Assembly: GCA_950022295.1 (NCBI GenBank)
Contig: OX465597.1
Coordinates: 376,061,016 to 376,125,015, forward strand
Length of the DNA: 64,000 nt
From: Bromus sterilis
Lineage: Eukaryota; Streptophyta; Magnoliopsida; Poales; Poaceae
Direction: 5' to 3'
Shown here: in pieces, positions 42,490 to 52,925 of the stretch
How positions within the stretch are numbered: the first letter of the stretch is position 1
How the letters are laid out: every line of letters begins with the position of its first letter
Program-made: the position numbers and the translations under genes
The notes under the pieces: generated by a model
What the model was told of the DNA's origin: nothing
The model's input: the letters and a program-made list of their open reading frames with translations, nothing else
Database searches by the model: none

Positions 42490-44330
42490 TACTACCCTGG
42501 AGCTGGAGGCTCCTCAGGACCGCAGTAGACGATCCCCAACTTAGGCAAAAAGCCTAAGCTTGGGGGAGTACGTGTTCTCCTCCCCTTTCCATTGTATCCA
42601 CCGTTGGTTCGCTTTTATCTTTTTGCAAGTTTTTGCCTGTTCTTCTTTTTCCTTTTAGTTTGCAAAAACCCAAAAAGATTTCTCCTTTCTTTTGCTTTCG
42701 TTAAACCTTAAGAAAACCCAAAAATATGTTTCCTTTGCTCTTTAGTTTGCTTTGTTTCAGAGTTCATCTCGAATCCGTGATGATTATAATTTCATACGTT
42801 CGATCGTGCAAGTGACAAGGCAGTAATGACGAAGATCGACGGAAGGGATGCAACAAGGAAAGCCGGTATGAACTCTTTTTGTTTCTACTTTTGTACATAT
42901 GCCTGTACTTATGATTAGAGACCAGCTTGTAGCGACATAGTGATATGTCTACAATGCTTTCCCAGTAGTTCATGCTTTCTTTGTGGTTAGTCTCAAATAG
43001 CTAGAGTTTATATTGTGCTGCTTGAAATGATTGACATGCATTGCATTGTTCATGGTGTGGCATATTGAAGTGGTATTTCCCTCCGGGCGATTCTTGGATT
43101 GACTTGGCACATGTTCACGCATGTTAAGACTAAAAAGTATGTTCTGCCTTGATGATCTTTTTACTTCAGAGTGAGCTATATCACTTTCATGCCCGATTCA
43201 ATGTTGCTTTGTCGCGCTGCATGATTATGACCGTTATGCTCTCTGGTTGGTTGCTTCCCCGTCTCTTGCTAGCCTTCCTCCAGCACCAAGCGGAATTCTG
43301 CTTGTGCTTCCACAATCACCTTTCTAAACCCAGTTGTTCCATTTGAGTCCACCATACCTACCTATATGTGGTATTCACCGACCACTCCTAACTTAGGCTT
43401 TCTTGTGCCATCTCGAAATTAATTCAAAAGCTTCCCTTTTGCAACCGTACAAGCTCATGGTGCGGTGAGGGAAAATCAGTATCTACCATGCCAAAAATAT
43501 TTTGACGGAAGTTTTAACTAGTCAATAAAAATGAGAGTTATACCTCCCCCATACTTGATGATGGAATGAAATGGACCAAATGCTGCTTATGATAGATGGA
43601 ACGATACCCTCCTTCCATCCTTGAGGCAAAATAAAAGGTTCCGTAGACCTGGATTTATGGATAAGGGAACATGTGTAAGCAAAAGGCATTAATATGGTTG
43701 GCATGGGAGATATTGAGAGACCTTTACCGTTCACCGTTGACTGGAAAGTTTCACTTCTCAAAAGAGTTTTATCTCTGTTTTCAAAACCAAGAGCTCTGGC
43801 ACATGTTTAGTCTTTGCTTCCTTTCACGGGTTTTCAACCTTGCCATCAAAAGCCACGGTTCGAGAGTCTCCACCTTCCTTTCTCCAAAGCACCAACTATG
43901 AGAGAATAATTGTTATTCTTAGTGTAACATGCATTGTCCCAACGTATCACATTGTCTTCTGCATGCTTGTGATGTTTCTTACTTTGAGTTCTGAGTTCTA
44001 GTCTCCTCTAAAACTCCGGAGGAGTTTTTGCATTTATGTTTTGCTTCACTCATGGATGCTAGCGAGATACCACTCTGATATGTTCATGCTATGTGCATTG
44101 TGATCTTAAATTGATTCTCAGCAGCATATTATTTACTTTTTGTTTGTTTGTGACTGATTACATGAAAGAAGGTCTGCTTCGTGCATTGTCCTTCTAGCAT
44201 GGTGTCAAAACTTGCTAAACTCTTTCGTAGTACATGCTTATATACATCTAATGAAGCAAAAGAGTTTGTCAAAGTTTTCTTTGTCGCGTCCAGTTCGTTG
44301 AACTGAATTTCTTGAGGACAAGCAATAGCT
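42490..44330 (+). other. R7 3' non-coding region
   Basis: About 1.8 kb without a credible gene. Starts with a TTAGGC-A5-GCCTAA hairpin (42,541-42,557) overlapping an exact internal copy of the polypurine tract (42,556-42,569). The rest is AT-rich with no convincing structure. Confidence 0.7.
42541..42569 (+). repeat. Hairpin plus internal polypurine-tract copy in R7
   Basis: TTAGGC and GCCTAA pair around AAAAA; AAGCTTGGGGGAGT (42,556-42,569) is identical over 14 bases to the true tract at 44,331-44,344. Confidence 0.8.
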
Positions 44331-44344
44331 AAGCTTGGGGGAGT
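44331..44344 (+). other. R7 polypurine tract
   Basis: AAGCTTGGGGGAGT, immediately before the 3' LTR. Confidence 0.85.
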
Positions 44345-45746
44345 TGATACGTCTCAAATGTATCTACTTTTCCAAACACTTTTGCTATTGTTTTGGCTTC
44401 ATTCTTGCATGATTTGAACGAAACTAACCCGGACTGACACTGTTTTCAGCAGAGATACCAGTGCTGTTTTCTTTTGTGCAGGTTTCTGGATATTTAGGTA
44501 CACTGGAAAAATCCCAAAAAAATATATAAAAAATCAGCGTTCCGGAAGCTTCCGCAAGTCCAAAGGGGGGCCACAGGGCAGCCAGGGGGCAGCCAGGAGG
44601 GTGCCTGGCGCGGCCCAGCTCCTGGCCGCGCCACCTGCCCTCCTGGCTTGGTCCCACGTCCCCCGGTGCCCTACTTTGGCCATATTTATTCTCCCGACGC
44701 AAAAACCCCAGAACAGAAGTCGTTTTTCCAATCTACGTCGCGGAGCCGCCGCAACCCTCTGTTCTTCTCCGGGAGAGCTAATCTGGAGGCTGTTTTGGCA
44801 TCCGGTGAGGGGAAATCATCGCCATCGTCATCATCATCGCCTCTCCATCACCCCTCCATGACTTCCTCTCTCATGTGTGAGTAATTCCCTGCTGTAGGCA
44901 AAGGGGATGGTAGGGATTGGATGAGTTAGATCATGTAATAGTTCAATCAGATTGTTGGGGGCATGTTGCCTATTATCTACTTGGTGTTTATCATCTCTGT
45001 TACAACTTGTTTCTCTTAATGCTTGTCACTTTGGGCCCGAGTGCCATGATTTCAGATCTGATCACCCTTTTGTTTCTTGAGTTTGTGGTGTTCTTGATCC
45101 TCTCTATGAGTTGTATGCACCTATTATAGTCCGGAACCGGCGATCCTAATGGTGACAGCTTGGGACACCAAAGGGGATGGACTATAATTTGAGGATTCCG
45201 TGTATCCATGAAGTGTTAATGCTTAGTTCCGGTGCTCTTTGACAGGAGTACCTTAATCTCCCTAAGTCCCTTTTGGCTCCGTTTGTAGCGGGAGGGTAGG
45301 ACAAAAAATGTTGTGCAAAGTTCTTATTGCAAGCATGTACAACTACCCTGGGATACACGCCTGCTGTTTGATATTTTCCTAGATGATCCTTTCTTTTCTG
45401 TGAGCCTTGCCCGTGTTAGAACCTATTACATGTTCGTTCTCATCCATGCAACGCCCAACCATCCATCTCCCTAGCCTACAGTGTTTTCTTTCCTGCTGGT
45501 TACTAGTTGTTTACTTTTGCTGTTTCACCACCATCATCACCACTATTATCACCACCACTACTACCACCGTATCACAGTTGCTACTAATACCTTTGTGCAA
45601 GCAAGTGTTTATTTCAGGTGCGGTTGAATTGACAACTCAATTGTCAAAGCCTGTACGTATTCTTTGTGTACCCAAGTGTCGAATCAATAAATTGGGTTAT
45701 CTTGCCCGCGAAGACTATCTCGATCCCCTACAGTTGAGGGTTATCA
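44345..45746 (+). repeat. R7 3' LTR
   Basis: 1,402 bp, same length and order as the 5' LTR; ends GGGTTATCA. Confidence 0.94.
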
Positions 45747-45751
45747 GGAGC
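45747..45751. repeat. Target site duplication of R7, right copy
   Basis: GGAGC, identical to 36,344-36,348. Confidence 0.9.
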
Positions 45752-45790
45752 CCATAACTCCTTATCCCACGTGAAGGTAGTGCGTACAGA
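45752..45790 (-). repeat. 39-bp sliver of R6 between R7 and R8
   Basis: Contains TATCCCACGTGAAGGTAGTG, matching the reverse complement of R2 near 6,115-6,145 (CACTACCTCCACGTGGGAT). Its last five bases are the R8 target duplication. Confidence 0.85.
45786..45790. repeat. Target site duplication of R8, left copy
   Basis: ACAGA, identical to 52,405-52,409. Confidence 0.9.
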
Positions 45791-47249
45791 TGATGTCTAC
45801 GCACGCTTCTATTCTTGTAGACTTTTTTGGGCCTCCAAGCGCAGAGGTTTGTAGGACAGCAGCAATTTCCCTCAAGTGGATGACCTAAGGTTTATCGAAC
45901 TCAGGGAAGTAGAGGTTGAAGATGGTCTCTCTCAAGCAACCCTGCAACTAAGATACAAGAAGTCTCTTGTTTCCCCAACACACCTAATACAACTAGGAGT
46001 TGTATAGGTGCACTAGTTCGGCGAAGAGATGGTAAAATACGAGTGATAGGTGTGGCAAAGCAAGGTAATATAAATACGTAATAAAAAGTGCAGCAAGCAA
46101 GCATGTGACAAAAGTGAGCACAAACGGTGTAACAATGGTGGAAACAAGGCCTAGGCTTCATACTTTCACTAGTGGCAACTCTCAACAACATTAACATAGT
46201 CTAATCACAAGATATTTCCCATAAAACATGCAATGGAGACGCACTCGGAGGTCATTCCTTCGTGGTCAAGAGAGGATGAGAATTATGTAGGGCTACAAAA
46301 GCACACCTCAAAGTTCGTAGTTCTAGACCTATGGATTTCCCAATGTCACTGCGGCCATCCAAAGAGAGTACCACAATCACCACAACATATCTCAAGGATA
46401 GTCAAAGACAAGCACCAAGAGACTCTCAATCTTCAATCAACACACAAAAGAGGAAATCACTCATGAAAATATTCTTCTAACCCATGTCCAATAGACCGCT
46501 GTCACCTTGGTCTCGGGGATTATACTAGATAAGATCAATTGAGTACATCAATCCAATACATAGAGGAAGGGGAAATATCATGGGATCACCCTAGATTAAC
46601 ATAGCCTATGATCACAACGAAGATCACATCATGGGAGAGAGAGAAGAACACATAGCTACTGGTAGAAACCTCAGGCCCGAGGGAGAACTACTCCCGCATC
46701 ATGGAGGGAGGAAGCAACGTCGATGGAGATGAATCCGGGGGCACTTCACCGTCCCGGCAGGGTGCCGACACAGGAATTCTTTCCCCCCGAAACTTGATGG
46801 CGATGGCGGCGGAGATCGGAATTGCTTCTAAAGAAAAGGGGTCCGGAATCAGGATTTCCTCCGTGGGGGTAAAAATAGGGCCAAAGGGGGGCACCAGGGG
46901 GGCCACAGGGCAGCCCGGAGGGCAGGTGGCGCTGCCTAGGGTGGACCCACGCCGGGCACCCTCCTGGAGTCCCTGTGGTGGCCCTCCCCTCCTTCCTTGG
47001 GGATTCCGGAAGCTTCCGGGACGCTGATTTTTTATATAATTTTTCCAGATTTTTTGGAGCACTTTTAATGGCCGGAAAACCTGAAATATAAAAACAGCAG
47101 AAAACAGGAACTGGCAACTGGGTGCACTGAGTTAATAGATTAGTCCAAATATGATAAAAAAATGTATGAAAGTTCAAGCAAAACATGGCAAAGTCACACA
47201 AATCATGCATGGAGCAAATAGAAATTATAGATACGTTTGGGACGTATCA
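45791..47249 (-). repeat. R8 3' LTR
   Basis: 1,459 bp; plus-strand ends TGATGTCTACGCACGC and GGGACGTATCA. Colinear with 50,948-52,404. Confidence 0.92.
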
Positions 47250-47263
47250 ACATCCCCAAGCTT
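47250..47263 (-). other. R8 polypurine tract
   Basis: ACATCCCCAAGCTT on the plus strand is AAGCTTGGGGATGT on the minus strand, identical to the R4 and R5 tracts. Confidence 0.85.
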
Positions 47264-50052
47264 AATTCCTGCTCGTCCTCGAGTAGGTAAATGATAACAA
47301 ACATAATTTCTGTGGTGACATGCCACGCAACCATATAAGGACTTAAGTAAAGCAATTAAAGCATGCAATTCAATTCAAGTCCTAACAAGCAAGAGTCTAT
47401 ATTAGCATTGACACAAGCAACAAAAGAACAAAAGGTGAAAGAGCTCTCGCTGTCCGTGAGTTGAATGTCCAAATGGTGTTTGCGTGCAAGAAGGGGGATA
47501 GGGAATACGAGATGAAAAATTATTTTTGTTGAGAAATCAATCTACTAAAGTTTCACACTTGGTCTTCTTTGGAATCTTATCTTGACTCGTCCCCAGACCA
47601 CTAGCCAGGTACAAGTCAATTTGATCCACTCCTTTTCGATATTTTGAGCACTCATGCAATGGATGAGCGTAAGCACGAGAGTTGACACTTTGGATGGCAA
47701 AGAGAGAAATATGGTGGAGGAGGAAGACAAAAAGGGTGAGAAAGGCTCACATCAATGAGGACAACCATAGGCGAGAGAAGGCCATATGATAGATATGATG
47801 TGAGGAGTAGGGATTGCCATGCAACGGATGCACATGTGAGCTAAAAGCTCTACAAGGGAACTAGTGGGGGTGCATCTAACTTGCTTGCTCAAGAAGACCT
47901 AGAGCTCGTTTGAGGAGGCTCATCATTGGAATATACAAGCCTAGTTCTATAGTGTGAAGGTTCCCCACATAGCTATATGCATGGTGATGATCTCTATGGA
48001 GTACAAGGGATAGAGGATGAAGTACTAGTGTGGATCTCTCAAAAGGAATAGCAGTGTGCCCCCTTCTCTCTTTTTATTTATTTTTCTCTTTTTTGTAATT
48101 TTTTGTATTTTTTGGTGGCCTCAATGGCTCTTTCTATTTAACTCCCATTTGTCCTCTTTGGGATCTTTTGATTTTGTCCTCTTTGGGATCTTTTCCTCAC
48201 TTTAGGGGCAACACTCTATATTTTACAAGAATATAGGAGATCTTTCACACTTTACAAAGGTACTCACATAAAGAAGATATAACTATTATGATGCAAATGT
48301 ATGCTTCTGCCAGGATAGCAGGAACATGTAAGACATGAAGATCAAGTAATGTGAAGATGGATGTTGCATGGCAATGTATCTCGGAAAGGCTATGGAAATG
48401 CCTTGTAGGTAGGTATGGTGGCTGTTTTGAGGAAAGATATAAGGAGGTTTATGATGACAGAGCGTATCGTGCCAAGGGTTTGGATGCACCGGCGAAGTAT
48501 GCGCCAACTCTCAAGATGAGAAAGGGCAATGCACGGTACCGAAGAGGCTAGAAAAAGTATAGGTGGGTGGAAGTGTCAACTTTCGAATACTCACATTAGT
48601 CCGAAGAACTCATGCACTTATTATCGGTAACTCTCAATATAATCAGGAGGTTCACAAAGAGACAAGTACCCCGAGGAGGAGTGTATGGGGGTTTGGTTAT
48701 CCTTGCGCATCCTCGACTCATGGTACGTGAGTGTACTCTAATATCCGACCCCGCAGAAGAGTAGTGATCCATCTAGTAGCTAGAGTTCTCCACTAGTTTT
48801 GTAGGTTTTGAAAATAAACACGGATTGCCCAAAATATGACACCTATCACTAATAGGCTAGAGCTCTTGACACCAAAAGTTCAAACATTACTCACATCAAT
48901 ACCTCAAAACTATTGCAATTTACTACTAAAATTAAATAGCAACCTCAATTACCTACTCTCAAGACAAGACGCAACTCAGTGCAACAACCAACTCTCTTAA
49001 CAAGATAAACATGAAAACTAAAGAGAGTTCCAGCAACAAACTAAACAAAAGTCAAGGTTCTTGCTAAGACAAACTAAGACTAAAACTATACATGACAGTA
49101 GCTACGAAAAGATAAAGAACACATAACAGCAAAAAGGTAGGCATGAAGAATCCTATGATGTGTTCTAGATTTTGAAAGTGGAGCGTGTTTCTCTCCCACA
49201 CAAAGTAAGACGGGATCTAACTTGTTATGAACAGCAATCAAAGCTAAAGAAAACTAAAAATAAAACCTAAGAGCGAGACGCTCCAAGCATAGCACATAAC
49301 GCATGAAGTGATAAAAATATAGTGAGACAAAGGACGAACTGATGATTGTTGATGGAGAAGGGGATGCACGGGGGCATCCCCAAGCTTAGATGCTTGAGTC
49401 TCCTTGAATATTTATTGGGGATGCATGGGGGCATCCCCAAGCTTGAGCGCTTGATACTCCCGGATCTTCTTTCATCATCTTCCATCACACACTTGAAAAC
49501 TGCCTTCATACATAACTCATCCTAAGCTGATTAGAGAGGTTAGTACCCTTAATAAAATAAATTTTCCCCACTGGATATAAAGATATTCTTGAAGATCTAC
49601 TGTTTCTCAAGATTTCCAATAGGGTTTTTCAAGGAAAAATCAAGCTTAAGGTTTGCAAAATTTGGGAGAGACAAAACGTAGAAGAATCTGTGAAAAACAG
49701 AACAACAGGTAGTAAATAAATTTTTAGGGGTACTTCTGCAACTCAAATCAAAAAACTCAGAACATACGAAAGTTACACAGTTTTATAGAGCATGCTGTGT
49801 AAACAATTTAGCTCAAAAAGATGAACTGGGATTTTTCTCTGATTTTTCTTGTCACGAGGACAGAATCTGTTTTCTGGACAGCATGTCACAACTTTCACTT
49901 CCCTTGTCATATGAGGCTAGACTTGGCACAAATCTTGAAAAGTAAAGATACAATGATGTTGCTACTGTAGTAACAATCATCAAGACCACTAAAAACTGAA
50001 AGTAAAAACTCAAACTAAAGATAACAAGGGTTGTCTCCCTAGAGCTCTTTCT
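47264..50052 (-). other. R8 3' non-coding region
   Basis: Reverse complement of R5's 3' non-coding region along most of its length, up to about 49,970. Includes paired tract-like motifs at 49,375-49,387 and 49,432-49,444. No credible ORF. Confidence 0.8.
49375..49444 (-). repeat. Paired internal polypurine-tract-like motifs in R8
   Basis: CATCCCCAAGCTT twice, i.e. AAGCTTGGGGATG on the minus strand, separated as in R4 (24,178-24,247). Confidence 0.75.
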
Positions 50053-50841
50053 TTATAGCCATAAAGATAGGCTTAAGATTTTAATGATGCTCTCATAGGA
50101 ATAAGGAATAAGAGTTGAAGAAAAAAAGAGAGCATCAAGAAGCAAACAACAAACACATTTAAGTCTAACATGATTCCTATGCAAAGGGATCTTGTAGAGG
50201 AAAAACTCATTGAAGCATAAAGATATTAGCATAGGAAGGCAAAATAAGTGCAACTTCAAAGCCTTCAACATAAAGAGAGGGAACTTGGTATTTTTGAAAT
50301 ATCTATAAGAATATGTTCCCCTCTCATAATAATTTTCAGTGCGATCATGAATAATCTCAAAAATATAAGTATCACATAAAAAATTCTTATCATGATCCAC
50401 AAGCATAGAAAATTTGTTACTCTCCACATAAGCAAAATCCTTCTCATTAGTAATAGTGGGAGCAAATTCAAGAAAATAGCTATCACATGAATCATTCTTA
50501 TCATGATACACTTCCAAACATTCATTCTTTATAGCATAAGTGTCATCACAATAATCATCATAGATAGGAGGGAAAGTATCATCAAAATAAATTTCCTCAT
50601 TAAAACTTGGGGGGCTAACAATATCATCTTCATAAAACGTAGCATCCCCAAGCTTATGGTTTTGCATATCATTAGTATCAAAAGTATTCAAAGAAGACAT
50701 GCAAATAACATTAGTACTATCATGAGTGTTGTGCAAATAATAAAGCTCCATAGGCTTTTTGATTTTCTCTTCAAACACTTCATGTCCTAACTCAAGAAAG
50801 AGCTCATAAAGCTCTCTCATATTTTTTTTGTTATTTTCCAT
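50053..50841 (-). CDS. R8 ORF262, unknown retroelement protein
   Basis: 262 aa from ATG at 50,841 (MENNKKNMREL). The frame is open further upstream through the primer site, but this ATG is the first beyond it that gives a plausible start. The N-terminal half is acidic and Asp/Tyr-rich (for example EEIYFDDTFPPIYDDYCDD). The C-terminal quarter has two hydrophobic stretches, about residues 187-216 and 229-262, which could be membrane segments. No gag core, zinc knuckle, protease or polymerase motif. It occupies the place of gag just after the primer site and is undamaged, while gag genes of relatives are broken. I do not recognise a function. Confidence 0.7.
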   Translation of the reverse strand: MENNKKNMRELYELFLELGHEVFEEKIKKPMELYYLHNTHDSTNVICMSSLNTFDTNDMQNHKLGDATFYEDDIVSPPSFNEEIYFDDTFPPIYDDYCDDTYAIKNECLEVYHDKNDSCDSYFLEFAPTITNEKDFAYVESNKFSMLVDHDKNFLCDTYIFEIIHDRTENYYERGTYSYRYFKNTKFPLFMLKALKLHLFCLPMLISLCFNEFFLYKIPLHRNHVRLKCVCCLLLDALFFSSTLIPYSYESIIKILSLSLWL

Positions 50842-50920
50842 AATCCTAACTAGTGAAAATAAAAACAAGAAACGAAAAGATTTAATTGCAAGATCTAAGG
50901 ATATACCTTCAACACTTACC

Positions 50921-50938
50921 TCCCCGGCAATAGCGCCA
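50921..50938 (-). other. R8 primer binding site (tRNA-Asp)
   Basis: TCCCCGGCAATAGCGCCA on the plus strand, complement of the tRNA-Asp primer with one mismatch; next to the 5' LTR end at 50,948. Confidence 0.87.
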
Positions 50939-50947
50939 GAAATAGCT

Positions 50948-52404
50948 TGATGTCTACGCACGCTTCTATTCTTGTAGACTATGTTGGGCCTCCAAGCGCA
51001 GAGGTTTGTAGGACAGCAGCAATTTCCCTCAAGTGGATGACCTAAGGTTTATCGAACTCAGGGAAGTAGAGGTTGAAGATGGTCTCTCTCAAGCAACCCT
51101 GCAATTAAGATACAAGAAGTCTCTTGTGTCCCCAACACACCTAATACAACTAGGAGTTTTATAGGTGCACTATAGTTCGGCGAGGAGATGGTAAAATATG
51201 AGTGATAGGTGTGGCAAATAAAAGTAATATAAATCTGAAATAAAAAGTGCAGCAAGCAAACATGTGACAAAAGTGAGCACAAACGGTGTAACAATGGTGG
51301 AAACAAGGCCTAGGCTTCATACTTTCACTAGTGGCAACTCTCAACAACATTAACATAGTCTAATCACATGATATTTCCCATAAAACATGCAATGGAGACG
51401 CACTCGGAGGTCATTCCTTTGTGGTCAAGAGAGGATGAGAATTATGTAGGGCTACAAAAGCACACCTGAAAGTTCGTAGTTCTCAATCTATGGATTTCCC
51501 AATGTCACCGCGGCCATCCAAAAAGAGTACCACAATCACCACAACATATCTCAAGGATAGTCAAAGACAAGCACCAAGAGACTCTCAATCTTCAATCAAC
51601 ACACAAAAGAGGAAATCACTCATGAAAATATTCTTCTAACCCATGTCCAATAGACCGCTGTCACCTTGGTCTCGGGGATTATACTAGATAAGATCAATTG
51701 AGTACATCAATCCAATACATAGAGGAAGGAGAAATATCATGGGATCACCCTAGATTAACATAGCCTATGATCACAACGAAGATCACATCACAGGAGAGAG
51801 AGACGAACACATAGCTACTGGTAGAAACCTCAGCCTCGAGGGAGAACTACTCCCGAATCATGGAGGGACGAAGCAACATCGATGGAGATGAATCCGGGGG
51901 CACTACCCCGTCCCGGTAGGGTGCCGGCACAGGAATTATGTCCCCCTGAAACTTGATGGCGATGGCGGCGGAGATCGGAATTGCTTCTGGAGAAAAGGGG
52001 TCCGGAAGCAGGGTTTCCTCTGCGGGGGTAAAAATAGGGCCAAAGGGGGGCACCAGGGGGCCACAGGGAAGCCAGGAGGGCAGGTGGCGCGGCCTAGGGT
52101 GGACCCGCGCCAGGCACCCTCCTGGAGTCCCTGTGGTGGCCCTCCCCTCTTTCCTTGGTGATTCCGGAAGCTTCCGGGACGCAATTTTTTTATATAATTT
52201 TTCCGGAATTTTTGGAGCACTTTTAATGGCCGGAAAACCTGAAATACAAAAACAGCAGAAAACAGGAAGTGACAACTGGGTGCACTGAGTTAATAGATTA
52301 GTCCAAATATGATCAAAATGTATGAAATTCAAGCAAAAAATGGCAAAGTCACACAAATCGTGCATAGAGCAAGCAGAAATTATAGATAAGTTTGAGACAT
52401 ATCA
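50948..52404 (-). repeat. R8 5' LTR
   Basis: 1,457 bp, colinear with the 3' LTR. Contains the GC-rich TGGCGCGG...CCGCGCCA inverted repeat (52,084-52,112), less perfect than in R5 and R7. Confidence 0.92.
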
Positions 52405-52409
52405 ACAGA
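52405..52409. repeat. Target site duplication of R8, right copy
   Basis: ACAGA, identical to 45,786-45,790. Confidence 0.9.
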
Positions 52410-52925
52410 CCAGCGGGCCTCTCAAGTCATCCACCAAACCATTTAGCATTTTATTATTATCTCGCAGACAACCTTATCGCTGTCTGACTAACAACTCAAC
52501 AGACAACGAACAACAACAAGGTCCACCAGTATCGTCGGGGCATGCCCTGTCGTCCCGTCAAGCACGCCAGTAACGTCGGTCGTACCCCCCCTGTCGTTCC
52601 CGATGCAATACCGCTCGCGGGCACCGTTGGGTCGCCCGACTCTTACCTTTAAGGAAAACCGTTGCTCAGGTAACTAGAGCGGCTATACAGAGTCAACAAC
52701 GAGTGGAGGTACGAGGATTACTCCTCAATAGCTCACACTTTATGGTGGCTCGGCAGAGCCTAGCTAGAGGGACTTAGGTGGTGTCTGCATTGTACCATAC
52801 CTGTTGCAGTTATAATATTGTATCCGTGTTCACTCACCAGAGTGATCACGACCTGCTATCTAATCCTAGCTAACAATGCGCAAGGCTCACTGCCGAATAA
52901 AATATATAATTCTAATGGGCAGCAT

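Larger units (their letters stand above)
36349..45746 (+). mobile_element. R7: complete Athila-like retrotransposon with gag, protease and extra ORF
   Basis: The 9,398-bp element has two 1,402-bp LTRs (TGATACGTCTCAAA...GGGTTATCA) and perfect GGAGC duplications. Internal order: primer site, gag (630 aa), protease, a promoter-like segment, an intact 391-aa ORF, about 1.8 kb non-coding DNA, and a polypurine tract. Reverse transcriptase, RNase H and integrase are absent. In the first 200 bases the LTRs differ at roughly a dozen positions by eye, so it is not a very recent insertion, although both long ORFs remain open. Confidence 0.94.
45791..52404 (-). mobile_element. R8: complete non-autonomous element with an unrelated ORF in place of gag-protease
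   Basis: 6,614 bp, minus strand: 5' LTR 52,404-50,948, primer site, 262-aa ORF, about 2.8 kb non-coding DNA, polypurine tract, 3' LTR 47,249-45,791. Perfect ACAGA duplications. The LTR start (TGATACGTCCCAAACG in the 3' LTR on the minus strand), primer site, polypurine tract and 3' non-coding region are those of the R4/R5 group, but no gag, protease or polymerase is present. Confidence 0.93.
35157..52925 (-). mobile_element. R6: minus-strand long LTR, host of R7 and R8
   Basis: Three pieces join after removing R7 and R8: 35,157-36,348, 45,752-45,790 (39 bp) and 52,410-52,925. Together they are the reverse complement of R2. It starts TGTGACGCCCCC next to R4's LTR, so this is the outer (3') end of a leftward LTR: a solo LTR or a 3' LTR. 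No primer site or coding region is seen. Its palindrome block (about 35,985-36,029) is in the reverse orientation to that in R9 and R11, confirming direction. R9 cuts it at 52,926. Confidence 0.75.
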
